This document shows positions 52,080-60,120 of a stretch of 64,000 bases of DNA, one piece after another. A program made the position numbers and the translations under genes. The stretch is taken from contig CAAFZX010000035.1 in NCBI GenBank assembly GCA_900767675.1, forward strand, positions 1-64,000. The letters run 5' to 3'. Each line of letters begins with the position of its first letter. Position 1 is the stretch's first letter. The notes below the pieces were generated by a model. That model ran no database searches, had not been told where the DNA came from, and saw only the letters and a list, made by a program, of their open reading frames with translations. The stretch is from an uncultured Collinsella sp. (GTDB lineage Bacteria > Actinomycetota > Coriobacteriia > Coriobacteriales > Coriobacteriaceae).

Positions 52080-53342
52080 ATGGCAAACGAGATCTGGACC
52101 ATCAAGCGTTGTCTCGAGTGGACCAAGGAGTACCTGGCCGAGCGCGGCGAGGAGCACCCCCGTCTTTCTGCCGAGTGGCTGCTGTGCGCAGCTACGGGTC
52201 TGGCGCGCATCGACTTATATATGCGCATGGACGAGACGCTCGACGCAGCGCAGCTCGAGACCATGCACGCGGCCGTCGTCCGTCGCGCGAAGGGCGAGCC
52301 GCTGCAGTACATCACCGGTAGCACGCAGTTTCGCATGATCGACGTCGCGTGCGCCCCTGGCGTGCTCATTCCGCGCCCCGAGACCGAGATGCTCGTCGAA
52401 GAAGTCCTGAACTATCTGGATACTGAGGTGCTGAGCCCCGAGGCCGCCGCCCGTCAGCGCGTGGAGCTGCCCTGGAACGATGAGGTCGAGCAGGCCCGCA
52501 AAGCCGAGGCGGCGCTGGCCGACGAACGCGCGACCGCCGAGCGCCGTGCTGCCAACCTGACGGCCGCCGATGAGGCTGCGCTGGGTAGCGACGTGCTCGG
52601 TAGCCGCGCCTATGCCGAGGAGCTTGCCGATCGCGAGGCCGAGGAAGCCGCCGCGCAGGCCGAGGCGGCCGAAGCAGCGGAAGCCGAGGAGCTCGCTGGG
52701 CCCGAACTCGACGAATACGGCATCGCCATCGAGGGTAGCGCCGACCACGAGGCGTCCCTGACGCAGGATGCCGCCGCGCTCGCCCCCGCCGAGCCCCGCA
52801 TCGCCCGCGTTCTCGAGGTCGGCTGCGGCACAGGCTGCATCTCGCTCTCGCTTGCCTGGGAGCGTCGCGGCCACGTCACCTGCACTGCTACCGATATCGA
52901 GCCGCGCGCTATCGACCTTGCTACCAAAAACCGCGATGCGCTTGGCCTCACGTCCGACGAGGTCACTTTTAGCCTCACCAACCTGGTGAGCTCCATTCCC
53001 CGCGAAGAGTGGGGCACCTTTGACGTGCTCGTCTCCAACCCGCCCTACATCCCCACCGACGTCATGCGCTCGCTGCCGCACGAGGTCAAGGACTTTGAGC
53101 CCGATCTGGCGCTCGAGGGCGGTGCCGACGGCCTCGATATCTTCCGCCGTCTGCTCAACGCGGCGCCCTACATGTTGTGCGCCGGCGGCCTCTTTGCTTG
53201 TGAGCTCTACGAGGGAGCGCTCGACGCCGCGGCCGAGCTCTGTCGCCAGGCAGGCCTTTCGGACGTGCGCATCGTCCACGACCTCACCGATCGTCCCCGT
53301 ATCGTCCGAGCCATCGTCACCGAGCCCAAACAGCGTATTTAA
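52080..53342 (+). CDS. prmC: Release factor glutamine methyltransferase with long acidic insertion
   Basis: This 420-residue PrmC N5-methylates the GGQ glutamine of release factors. The helical N-domain ends with GEPLQYITGSTQFRMIDVACAPGVLIPRPETEMLVEEVL. The catalytic domain has VLEVGCGTGCISLSLAW (GCGTG near 248) and the substrate-binding motif VSNPPYIPTDV. PrmC is normally ~280 residues. Here ~130 extra residues, Ala/Glu-rich and probably helical or disordered (e.g. ADREAEEAAAQAEAAEAAEA), separate the two parts at the edge of the SAM-binding domain. The reading frame is intact, so this is a genuine insertion. Confidence 0.92.
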   Translation: MANEIWTIKRCLEWTKEYLAERGEEHPRLSAEWLLCAATGLARIDLYMRMDETLDAAQLETMHAAVVRRAKGEPLQYITGSTQFRMIDVACAPGVLIPRPETEMLVEEVLNYLDTEVLSPEAAARQRVELPWNDEVEQARKAEAALADERATAERRAANLTAADEAALGSDVLGSRAYAEELADREAEEAAAQAEAAEAAEAEELAGPELDEYGIAIEGSADHEASLTQDAAALAPAEPRIARVLEVGCGTGCISLSLAWERRGHVTCTATDIEPRAIDLATKNRDALGLTSDEVTFSLTNLVSSIPREEWGTFDVLVSNPPYIPTDVMRSLPHEVKDFEPDLALEGGADGLDIFRRLLNAAPYMLCAGGLFACELYEGALDAAAELCRQAGLSDVRIVHDLTDRPRIVRAIVTEPKQRI

Positions 53343-53393
53343 GCTGAACAAATAGACGTTTGTGCAAGTTGGTCCTTGCAATATACCGTAAAA

Positions 53394-53408
53394 CTTCTAC
53401 TATAGAAG
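53394..53408. promoter_or_regulatory. Candidate toxin-antitoxin operator/promoter
   Basis: CTTCTA-CTA-TAGAAG is a perfect dyad directly before the GGAGAAAGG ribosome site of the toxin gene, and TACTAT within it can serve as a -10 box. An HTH antitoxin binding here would repress the operon. Confidence 0.55.
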
Positions 53409-53417
53409 GAGAAAGGT

Positions 53418-53813
53418 ATGTCGAATCAGCTGCATCGGTACCGTATCGTGCTTGATTACATTGAACCTTGGCTTGATGAGCAGGATGAAGCTACGCTGAA
53501 GCAGATTTATGCAGACCTTTTGGTGCTCGAGAAGGAAGGTCCCAGCCTTGGTCGTCCACTGGTTGACCGCGTTAAGGGCTCGAAGCTTCATCATTTAAAG
53601 GAGCTGAGAGTGACTTCGTGTGGTGGGCAGGTGATTCGCATCCTCTTCGCCTTTGACCCCAAGCGCCAGGCGGTATTGCTGTTGGCGGGCGATAAGTCGC
53701 GAGCGGGATCGTCAAGGGCAAAATGGAACGGCTGGTATGCGATCAACATTCCAAAGGCCGAGCAACTATACCGTCGCCACGTAAGGAGGCTCGATCGAGA
53801 TGGAACTGCATGA
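53418..53813 (+). CDS. HigB/Gp49-like (RelE superfamily) toxin
   Basis: This 131-residue protein resembles phage-derived Gp49-like HigB toxins. It has LVDRVKGSKLHHLKELRV followed by GGQVIRILFAFDPKRQAVLLLAGDKS, the beta-sheet core with basic residues that cleave mRNA on ribosomes in this family. A WNGWYAINIPKAEQLYRRHV tail follows. It is the first gene of a two-gene unit and overlaps the HTH gene by 14 bases. Toxin-first order is typical of HigBA. The pair is inserted between prmC and tsaC. Confidence 0.87.
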   Translation: MSNQLHRYRIVLDYIEPWLDEQDEATLKQIYADLLVLEKEGPSLGRPLVDRVKGSKLHHLKELRVTSCGGQVIRILFAFDPKRQAVLLLAGDKSRAGSSRAKWNGWYAINIPKAEQLYRRHVRRLDRDGTA

Positions 53814-54102
53814 GTATATGGAATCTCGCGGGATAACGCGCGACTCCATTACCGCCGAGCGGGAGAGGACCCGCGATCGTATCGAAGCCTATAAGCTTGC
53901 TCAGATTCGCAGGCTAAAAGATCTGACACAGGCGTCGGTCGCCCAGTCGATGGGCGTTTCTCAAAAACGTGTATCCGAGCTCGAGCGCGGGGAGTTAGGG
54001 TCGATGAGGCTCGACACGCTGAGCAGGTACGCAGAGAGCCTCGGCGGAAAACTGGTTGCAAGCATCGAGTTTCCCGATCGTACCGTTACGCTTGCGCGCT
54101 AA
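53800..54102 (+). CDS. HigA/XRE-type antitoxin
   Basis: This 100-residue helix-turn-helix protein has a charged helical N-terminal arm (residues 1-35) and an XRE domain, RRLKDLTQASVAQSMGVSQKRVSELERGELGSMRLDTLSRYAESLGGKL. The C-terminus is a short beta segment. It should neutralise the upstream HigB-like toxin and repress the operon through the dyad at 53394. The 14-base overlap couples their translation. Confidence 0.87.
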   Translation: MELHEYMESRGITRDSITAERERTRDRIEAYKLAQIRRLKDLTQASVAQSMGVSQKRVSELERGELGSMRLDTLSRYAESLGGKLVASIEFPDRTVTLAR

Positions 54103-54250
54103 AAATCTTCAATTAACCCCCTCACTTTCACCGACTACTAGAGCCGCTCACCAAACCAACATGCGCTCTGGGCAAATAGATTGAACGTTTCGTGCGAGAA
54201 TGCCCCACAGTAAACAAACTTGCACCAGAGCGTAAGGGGCTGGCATACAC

Positions 54251-54991
54251 ATGCAGACGGTCTATCGGGTATACGAGGGAGCGCGCGAGCCGCATCGGCT
54301 TGCCGTCGAGCGTACGGCCGAGGTGCTCGGCTGTGGCGGTCTGGCCCTGATCCCGACCGAGACCGTCTATGGTGTCGCTGTGGCAGTTAACGCCTTTTCG
54401 GACGCCGTGCCTCAAGATACAAGCGAATTCCCATCGTGGCCGCGAGATCCGCAGGCCACCGTCAACGGTGCCGCGGTCCCCGCGCTCGGTACCGGCTATC
54501 GTCGTATCTTTACCCTCAAGCAGCGCGAGCTCACCCAAACGGTTGCCTGGCTGGTCGATGATGCCGAGGCACTCGACCGCTATGGCGTGGATATCCCTAA
54601 CGAGGCCCGCGTGCTCGCCCGACGATGCTGGCCGGGCGCCCTGACTATCGTGGTCAAGGCGGCCCCCTGCGTGCCGACCTTTATGCGCGCCGCCGACGAC
54701 ACGGTGGCGCTTCGCGCTTCGGCCTCGCCCGTGGTGCAGGCGCTCATCCGCGCCTGTGGCAGCCCCCTTGCCTGCACCAGCGCCAACACGCATGGCGCGC
54801 CCGCGCCGGCAAGTTTTATCACGGTGGAGGAGCGCATCCTGGAGGGGGTCGATATTGCCGTCGACGCCGGTGAGACCCCGTGTCGCGACGCTTCGACCAT
54901 CGTGTCGTTCCAGCACGGCGGGCTCCAGATCCTGCGCCAAGGCGCACTTCCCGCATCAGAGATCGAGCGGGTCCTGTCCGACCCGATGTAA
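54251..54991 (+). CDS. tsaC: Threonylcarbamoyl-AMP synthase (Sua5/YrdC/YwlC family)
   Basis: This 246-residue enzyme makes threonylcarbamoyl-AMP for the t6A37 modification of ANN-decoding tRNAs. It has ALIPTETVYGVAV near residue 35, RRIFTLKQRELTQ as the Lys/Arg binding element, RCWPGALTIVVKA, RASASPVVQALI and the nucleotide loop PLACTSANTHGAPAP. An insertion (~50-85, rich in Pro/Ala/Ser) after the first motif is unusual. The prfA-prmC-tsaC order is widespread in Gram-positives; here a toxin-antitoxin unit splits it. The start ATG has AAGGGG upstream. Confidence 0.9.
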   Translation: MQTVYRVYEGAREPHRLAVERTAEVLGCGGLALIPTETVYGVAVAVNAFSDAVPQDTSEFPSWPRDPQATVNGAAVPALGTGYRRIFTLKQRELTQTVAWLVDDAEALDRYGVDIPNEARVLARRCWPGALTIVVKAAPCVPTFMRAADDTVALRASASPVVQALIRACGSPLACTSANTHGAPAPASFITVEERILEGVDIAVDAGETPCRDASTIVSFQHGGLQILRQGALPASEIERVLSDPM

Positions 54992-55007
54992 TGGAAAGGT
55001 GTAAGCG

Positions 55008-56549
55008 ATGTCGTTGAATCTGGGCAGCCTGGGCATGGAAGATGCCTCGTTTAACTTTGGCGGTTCCTACATCATGGCGCTCGACTGCGGCACCACCTCG
55101 GTACTTGCGACCATCATCGACGAGTACGGATGCATCGTCGCGCAGGCACGTCGCAGCGTCAAAACCAGCTTCCCGCGCCCTGGCTGGGTGGAGCAAGACC
55201 CCATGGCGGTGCTTGCCAGCCAGATCGCGGTCATGATGGAGGTCCAGTTTAAGAGCGGCATCCATTCTGACCGCATTGCTGCCATCGGTATCTCCAACCA
55301 GCGCGAGACCACGGTGGTGTGGGACCGCATAAGCGGCCAACCCATCTATAACGCCATCGTGTGGCAATGCCGTCGCACCGCACCTCTGATTGACGAGCTG
55401 GTCAAGCAGGGCGCAGAAGAGCTGGTGCGCTCCCGCACGGGGCTTACGCTCGACCCGTATTTCTCGGCCTCCAAGGTGCAGTGGATTCTCGATAACGTCG
55501 ACGGTGCGCGCGAGAGCGCGGCGGCGGGTGACCTCATGTTCGGCACCATCGACACCTGGCTCATCTACAACCTCACCGGCGGTCAGGTCTTTGCTACCGA
55601 CTACACCAATGCCAGCCGCACCGCGCTCTTTAATATCCATACGCTCGATTGGGACGACGATCTGCTGGCGCTTTTCGACGTCCCGCGTTCCATGATGCCC
55701 GAGGTTCGTTGGAGCTCGGGCGATTACGGTCGCGTCGCGGGCGACATCATGACCAATATGCCACCCATCATGGGCGTGGCGGGCGACCAGCAGGCGTCGC
55801 TATTCGGCCACTGCTGCTTCCATCCCGGCCAGACCAAAAACACCTATGGCACGGGTTGCTTTATGCTCATGAACACCGGCGACGAGATCGTCGAATCCAA
55901 GAACGGTCTGGTCTCCACGATCGGTATCGCCGCGGACGGCAAGATCAGCTATGCGCTCGAGGGTTCTATCTTTGCCGCCGGCTCCACCATGAACTGGCTG
56001 CGCAACAACATGGGCATCATCTCGAGCGTGAGCGAGTCCGCGCAACTCGCCGCTTCGATCAACGACAACGAGGGCTGCTACTTCGTCCCCGCCTTCGCAG
56101 GCCTGGGCGCTCCCTGGTGGGACCCGCATGCTCGCGGTATCGTGTGCGGCCTGACCGGTGCCTCGAGTCGCGCGACCATTGTGCGTGCGGCCTGCGAGTC
56201 CATGGCCTATCAGAGTTATGACGTGCTGCGCGCCATGGAGCAGGACGTGGGACTTTCGATTGAGCGCCTGTCCGTCGATGGCGGTGCCTCGCGCAACGAG
56301 TTCATCATGCAATTCCAGGCCGATCTGCTGGATATCCCCGTGCTGCAGTGCGAGACGGTGGAGACCACGGCGATCGGCGCCGCGTACTTGGCGGGCCTTG
56401 CCGTCGGCTACTGGGAGGATTTGGAGGAGCTAGAGCAAAACGCTCAGATCGTCAAAATCTTCCATCCTCACATGTCCGCCGAGCGCCGTGAGAGCAACCT
56501 CGCTGGTTGGCGTGATGCCGTCAAGCGCTCGCTCAGCACCGCTCAGTAG
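55008..56549 (+). CDS. glpK: Glycerol kinase
   Basis: This 513-residue FGGY-family kinase converts glycerol and ATP to sn-glycerol 3-phosphate. It has the phosphate-binding ALDCGTTSVLATIID near residue 25, GISNQRETTVVWDR, GTIDTWLIYNL and TDYTNASRTALFNI (glycerol-kinase-specific). The second-domain motifs VAGDQQASLFGH and YGTGCFMLMNTG come next, with VDGGASRNEFIMQFQAD late. An 18-residue N-terminal extension precedes the core. ATG 55008 follows the tsaC stop by 16 bases with GGAAAGG, so they may be co-transcribed. No glycerol facilitator or GlpD/GlpO gene is nearby. Confidence 0.93.
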   Translation: MSLNLGSLGMEDASFNFGGSYIMALDCGTTSVLATIIDEYGCIVAQARRSVKTSFPRPGWVEQDPMAVLASQIAVMMEVQFKSGIHSDRIAAIGISNQRETTVVWDRISGQPIYNAIVWQCRRTAPLIDELVKQGAEELVRSRTGLTLDPYFSASKVQWILDNVDGARESAAAGDLMFGTIDTWLIYNLTGGQVFATDYTNASRTALFNIHTLDWDDDLLALFDVPRSMMPEVRWSSGDYGRVAGDIMTNMPPIMGVAGDQQASLFGHCCFHPGQTKNTYGTGCFMLMNTGDEIVESKNGLVSTIGIAADGKISYALEGSIFAAGSTMNWLRNNMGIISSVSESAQLAASINDNEGCYFVPAFAGLGAPWWDPHARGIVCGLTGASSRATIVRAACESMAYQSYDVLRAMEQDVGLSIERLSVDGGASRNEFIMQFQADLLDIPVLQCETVETTAIGAAYLAGLAVGYWEDLEELEQNAQIVKIFHPHMSAERRESNLAGWRDAVKRSLSTAQ

Positions 56550-56671
56550 GGTTGCGAGGGGGCACTCGATACAGCAAACCGTTAAACTTATGCATGGCGC
56601 GCGGCAACAACGTCGCCGTGCGCCTTGTCAGCAAGGCCATCTTCCGGCCGCAACGAAAGGGGCTTCAACCC

Positions 56672-57319
56672 ATGACCGTCACCTACGATACGTCCCGTGT
56701 GACCCTTGTCGATCACCCGCTCGTCCAGCACAAGCTGTCGATCTTGCGCGACAAGAGCACCGGCACCAATCAGTTCCGCCAGCTCGTGCGCGAGCTCGCG
56801 CTTTTTGACGGCTACGAGGCCATGCGCGACCTGCCCATGGAAGACGTCGAGGTCGAGACCCCCATCACTACCGCCACGTTCAAACAGCTTGCCGGCAAGA
56901 AACTCGCCATCGTGCCCATCCTGCGTGCGGGCCTTGGCATGGTCGACGGCATCCTCGACCTGGTGCCCTCCGCTCGCGTGGGCCACATCGGCATGGAGCG
57001 CGACGAGGTCACCCACGAGCCGCACGAGTATTACTGCAAGATGCCCAAGGATATCGACCAGCGCATCTGCCTGGTCGTCGACCCCATGCTTGCCACGGGC
57101 GGTTCGGCCGAGATGGCCATCAGCTACCTGCGCGAGCGCGGTGTCAAGGACATCCGCATGCTGTGCATCGTCGCGGCCCCCGAGGGCCTCAAGTCGCTGA
57201 CCGAGAAGGACCCAGATGTGCATATCTATACCTGCGCCATCGACGACCATCTCAACGAGGCTGCCTACATCGTTCCCGGTCTCGGCGACGCCGGCGACCG
57301 CATCTACGGCACGCTCTAG
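56672..57319 (+). CDS. upp: Uracil phosphoribosyltransferase
   Basis: This 215-residue enzyme salvages uracil to UMP using PRPP. The PRPP loop VVDPMLATGGSAEMAI is near residue 132. HPLVQHKLSILRDKSTG opens the protein and IVPGLGDAGDRIYGTL ends it; these are invariant Upp features, and the length is standard. GAAAGGGG precedes ATG 56672; the frame continues upstream to 56552 without a usable start. It lies just before the ATP synthase operon, an order common in Gram-positives, but the 280-base gap holds a separate promoter. Confidence 0.96.
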   Translation: MTVTYDTSRVTLVDHPLVQHKLSILRDKSTGTNQFRQLVRELALFDGYEAMRDLPMEDVEVETPITTATFKQLAGKKLAIVPILRAGLGMVDGILDLVPSARVGHIGMERDEVTHEPHEYYCKMPKDIDQRICLVVDPMLATGGSAEMAISYLRERGVKDIRMLCIVAAPEGLKSLTEKDPDVHIYTCAIDDHLNEAAYIVPGLGDAGDRIYGTL

Positions 57320-57510
57320 TCGCTGGGCTAGACGGCCGCGGCTGCAAATACGAAGAAACGGTGCGCGCGGACGAACAAAAGTCGAACACGCGCACTCCTG
57401 TTAACGGACGTTTTGCCCTGCAGGGTTCGAGAAAAACGTATTACCGTACCTGCGGCATAAAGAAGGTCTTAAGAAAACGAACAGGTGCGTATTAACCGAT
57501 GCTTTTTCGG

Positions 57511-57538
57511 TTGTACTTTAACGATTGGCTCGTACAAT
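57511..57538 (+). promoter_or_regulatory. Probable promoter of the ATP synthase operon
   Basis: TTGTAC, a 16-base spacer and TACAAT match sigma-70-type -35 and -10 boxes. It lies 62 bases before the first gene of the operon. The rest of the 280-base gap after upp shows no other clear signal. Confidence 0.6.
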
Positions 57539-57599
57539 AGTCACCAATGTTTGGCGGGAACTGTTCTGTGAAGCGTTAAAAAGGAAAGTGAGGACGCCA

Positions 57600-57911
57600 G
57601 TGTTTCAGATAGCCGATCTGCTCGCTATCGTTGCAGGCGCCATCGCGGGCGCAATTGCCTTCCTTCCCTTTGTCTTTACGCTCAAGCCGGTTCTTGACGA
57701 TAAACAGAATGCGGACATGCTCAAGGGTATGGTGAGTCTGGCGGTCTCGGCAATCGCCCTGCTCGTCTTTACCTTGGTTGTGTTTGTGTTGTTCGGAGAG
57801 GCATTTCGCATGTTCCTCCTGGGCGAGGCGATCGGCTTCGTGGCCTTTATGGCCGCCTGCGCGGTTCGTGTCGCCAAGGCGCTGCGAGATCCTCATGAGG
57901 TCGAAAGGTAA
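57600..57911 (+). CDS. AtpI-like small membrane protein
   Basis: This 103-residue protein has three to four hydrophobic segments (IADLLAIVAGAIAGAIAFLP, MVSLAVSAIALLVFTLVVFVLF, FLLGEAIGFVAFMAACAV). Its position immediately before atpB matches subunit I of F-type ATP synthases, which assists c-ring assembly. Sequence likeness to AtpI is weak, so the name rests mostly on context. GTG 57600 is chosen for the GTGAGG upstream; an ATP-operon promoter lies before it. Confidence 0.65.
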   Translation: MFQIADLLAIVAGAIAGAIAFLPFVFTLKPVLDDKQNADMLKGMVSLAVSAIALLVFTLVVFVLFGEAFRMFLLGEAIGFVAFMAACAVRVAKALRDPHEVER

Positions 57912-57914
57912 GTC

Positions 57915-58718
57915 GTGGAAATTTTTGAAAAGCTGCCTGATGAGATTAATCATCTGGTCAGCGAGTTCAGCTCCACCCCTGTCGTGGGCGATCTGAGCTG
58001 CGGCATCACGCAGTACTCGTTTTGGCTGATCGTCTCCACAATCGTGCTCCTGATCGTCCTGGCCGTGTTCAAGAAGAAGCAGACCCTGGTTCCCAAGGGC
58101 TTCTTCGTCAACGGTTTCGAGTACATCATCGAGTACGTCGAGAACGATATCGGCAAGGGTGTCGTGGGTGAGAACTGGAAGAAGCACTTCCCGTTCCTGT
58201 GCTCGCTTTTCCTGTTCATCCTGATCAATAACATGATCGGCCTGATCCCGGGAATGAAGCCCGGCACCGGCGCAATCGGCTCCACCGCCGCACTCGCCAT
58301 CTTCGCCTTCGTGTACTTCATCTACTACGGATGCAAGGCTCACGGCGTGATCGGCTACATCAAGAGCCTCGCCCCGCAGGGCGTGAGCTTCCCGATGAAC
58401 GTGCTCGTGTGGGTCGTCGAGCTTTTCTCGACCTTCCTGCGCCTCATCACGCTCGCCGTCCGTCTGTTCTGCAACATGTTCGCAGGACACGTGGTCATGG
58501 GCTCGTTCGCCATCATGGCGAGCATGTTCATGCAGCCGCTGCTTCAGCAGGTTTCCGCGGCCCACGCCGTCGGCGCCCTGCCTTCGCTTGCCTGGCTTGC
58601 CATCCTCATCCTGATCTATGCGATCGAGCTTGTGGTCGGCGCCATCCAGGCTTACGTCTTCACGGTCCTTACCGCCGTGTATGTCTCCGAGGCAGAGGAG
58701 GTCGCGGAGGAGGAGTAG
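57915..58718 (+). CDS. atpB: F1Fo ATP synthase subunit a
   Basis: This 267-residue Fo stator subunit forms the proton half-channels. The essential arginine lies in FLRLITLAVRLFCNMFAGHVV. INNMIGLIPGMKPGTG and the late IELVVGAIQAYVFTVLTAVYV are conserved helices. The start is GTG 57915, three bases after the AtpI-like gene stop. Confidence 0.95.
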   Translation: MEIFEKLPDEINHLVSEFSSTPVVGDLSCGITQYSFWLIVSTIVLLIVLAVFKKKQTLVPKGFFVNGFEYIIEYVENDIGKGVVGENWKKHFPFLCSLFLFILINNMIGLIPGMKPGTGAIGSTAALAIFAFVYFIYYGCKAHGVIGYIKSLAPQGVSFPMNVLVWVVELFSTFLRLITLAVRLFCNMFAGHVVMGSFAIMASMFMQPLLQQVSAAHAVGALPSLAWLAILILIYAIELVVGAIQAYVFTVLTAVYVSEAEEVAEEE

Positions 58719-58841
58719 CCTTCCGCTCGCGCCTTAAAGGTAAGCAATTCGTTAAACCGCCGGTGCCCGTACCCATGGAGCCCGGCAGTTATAAAAAGGT
58801 TATCCTGCGTGAAATAAGACACGCACGACAAAGGAGGAATC

Positions 58842-59036
58842 GTGGGAGTTATCGGTTACGGTCTCGGTGTTATCGGCGCTGGTCTTGCTATCGGCCTGTC
58901 TGCTCTGGGTGCTACGGGTGCTATGGCCCGTCAGCCTGAGGTCCAGGGCCGCGTGTTCACCGTCTTCATCATGGGCTCCGCCTTCGGCGAGGCTCTGGCT
59001 CTGATCGGCTTCGTTGTCGCGCTGATCGTTAAATAG
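58842..59036 (+). CDS. atpE: F1Fo ATP synthase subunit c
   Basis: This 64-residue hairpin protein forms the rotor ring. The polar loop is ARQPEVQG and the ion-binding carboxylate is Glu 50 in GSAFGEALALIG. The Gln and Ser/Thr ligands of Na+-type c subunits are not at the expected places (AIGLSALG before the loop, EA at the site), so proton coupling is inferred. It is short; the GTG start is fixed by AAAGGAGG just upstream. Confidence 0.93.
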   Translation: MGVIGYGLGVIGAGLAIGLSALGATGAMARQPEVQGRVFTVFIMGSAFGEALALIGFVVALIVK

Positions 59037-59051
59037 CACGGAGCGTCAAGT

Positions 59052-59654
59052 ATGAATCTTTCATCCCAGAAGAGCGCGATCGCACTCTCCGCGTCCGCGG
59101 CCGCGCTGCTCATGCCGGTTTCCGCGTTCGCTGAGGACGGCGCTGCCGGTGCGGACATCCTCATCCCTAAGATGGCGGAGTTCATCCCGGCGCTCATCGC
59201 CTTCCTGATCATCTGGATCGTGCTGGCCAAGGTTGCCCTGCCGGGCATCATGAAAACCATGGAGGAGCGCGGCAAGAAGATCGAGGAGAGCCTCGACGAG
59301 GCCGAGAAGACCAAGCAGGAGGCCATCGCCAAGCGCGCTGAGTCCGACTCGATCGTCACCGACGCCCGTCGTCAGGCTGCCGACATCGTTCTCGAGGCCC
59401 GTAAGGACGCCGAGTCCGAGCGCGCCCGTATCATCGAGGCTGCTCACAAGGAGGCCGAGGAGATCATCGCCAAGGCCCATACGACCGTCGAGGACGAGCG
59501 CAAGTCCATCTACGCCGGTGCCGCGAGCTCCATCGCCGACCTGTCCGTTGCCGTCGCCACCAAGATCGTGGGCGAGGCACTCGAGGACGATGCCGAGCAG
59601 AAGAAGCTCATCGAGCGCTACATCCAGGAAGCAGGTAGCCTGAATGCCGACTAG
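59052..59654 (+). CDS. atpF: F1Fo ATP synthase subunit b
   Basis: This 200-residue peripheral-stalk protein has a signal-like hydrophobic N-terminus (SAIALSASAAALLMPVSAFA), a membrane helix (FIPALIAFLIIWIVLAKVAL) and a long charged coiled coil. The N-terminal signal-like extension is unlike E. coli AtpF and resembles that in other Actinobacteria. It overlaps atpH by 11 bases. Confidence 0.93.
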   Translation: MNLSSQKSAIALSASAAALLMPVSAFAEDGAAGADILIPKMAEFIPALIAFLIIWIVLAKVALPGIMKTMEERGKKIEESLDEAEKTKQEAIAKRAESDSIVTDARRQAADIVLEARKDAESERARIIEAAHKEAEEIIAKAHTTVEDERKSIYAGAASSIADLSVAVATKIVGEALEDDAEQKKLIERYIQEAGSLNAD

Positions 59655-60120
59655 CCGCTATCAGGACAAGGTGCTCGAGACCTACGCGCGCTCCCTTCTG
59701 GAAGCCGCTAAGGCCGAGAACCATGTGTTCGAGGACCTCGAGATGATCGAGCGCCTGGCTTCTGCCAGCCCCGAGATCATCGCCGTGCTCGACACCATGT
59801 CCAAGCGCGACCAGCTCGACCTTCTTCCCAAGGTGGCAGCTGCCTTTAAGTATGTTGCCGAGGAAGACGAGGATGTAGTGGGCGTGACCGTCACCACGGC
59901 GATCCCGCTCGACGACGAGCTGCGTCAAACCATCACTAAGAAATGCGAGCAGGACTTCGGCCGCAAGGTATTCCTTATCGAGCAGGTCGACCCGTCTATC
60001 GTGGGCGGCCTGGTGCTCGAGGCCCGCGGCGAGCGTCGTGACATTTCTGTCAAGACGCAGCTGCGCATCGCGCAGGAGACCCTCGCAAACTCTGCTAATA
60101 CGTACGGAGGTGAAGCCTAA
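59644..60120 (+). CDS. atpH: F1Fo ATP synthase subunit delta
   Basis: This 158-residue stalk subunit joins F1 to subunit b. The helical N-domain begins RYQDKVLETYARSLLEAAK. The C-terminal part contains PLDDELRQTITKKCEQ and VDPSIVGGLVLEARGERRDISVKTQL, typical OSCP/delta features. It is slightly short for the family. Its stop overlaps the atpA start (TAATG). Confidence 0.93.
   Translation: MPTSRYQDKVLETYARSLLEAAKAENHVFEDLEMIERLASASPEIIAVLDTMSKRDQLDLLPKVAAAFKYVAEEDEDVVGVTVTTAIPLDDELRQTITKKCEQDFGRKVFLIEQVDPSIVGGLVLEARGERRDISVKTQLRIAQETLANSANTYGGEA

Noticed and set aside
57320..57599. tRNA or small RNA in the gap between upp and the ATP operon
   Set aside because: A GGTTCGA-like string occurs near 57425, but no cloverleaf arms surround it. 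Only a promoter is supported. No tRNA or rRNA was found anywhere in the window.
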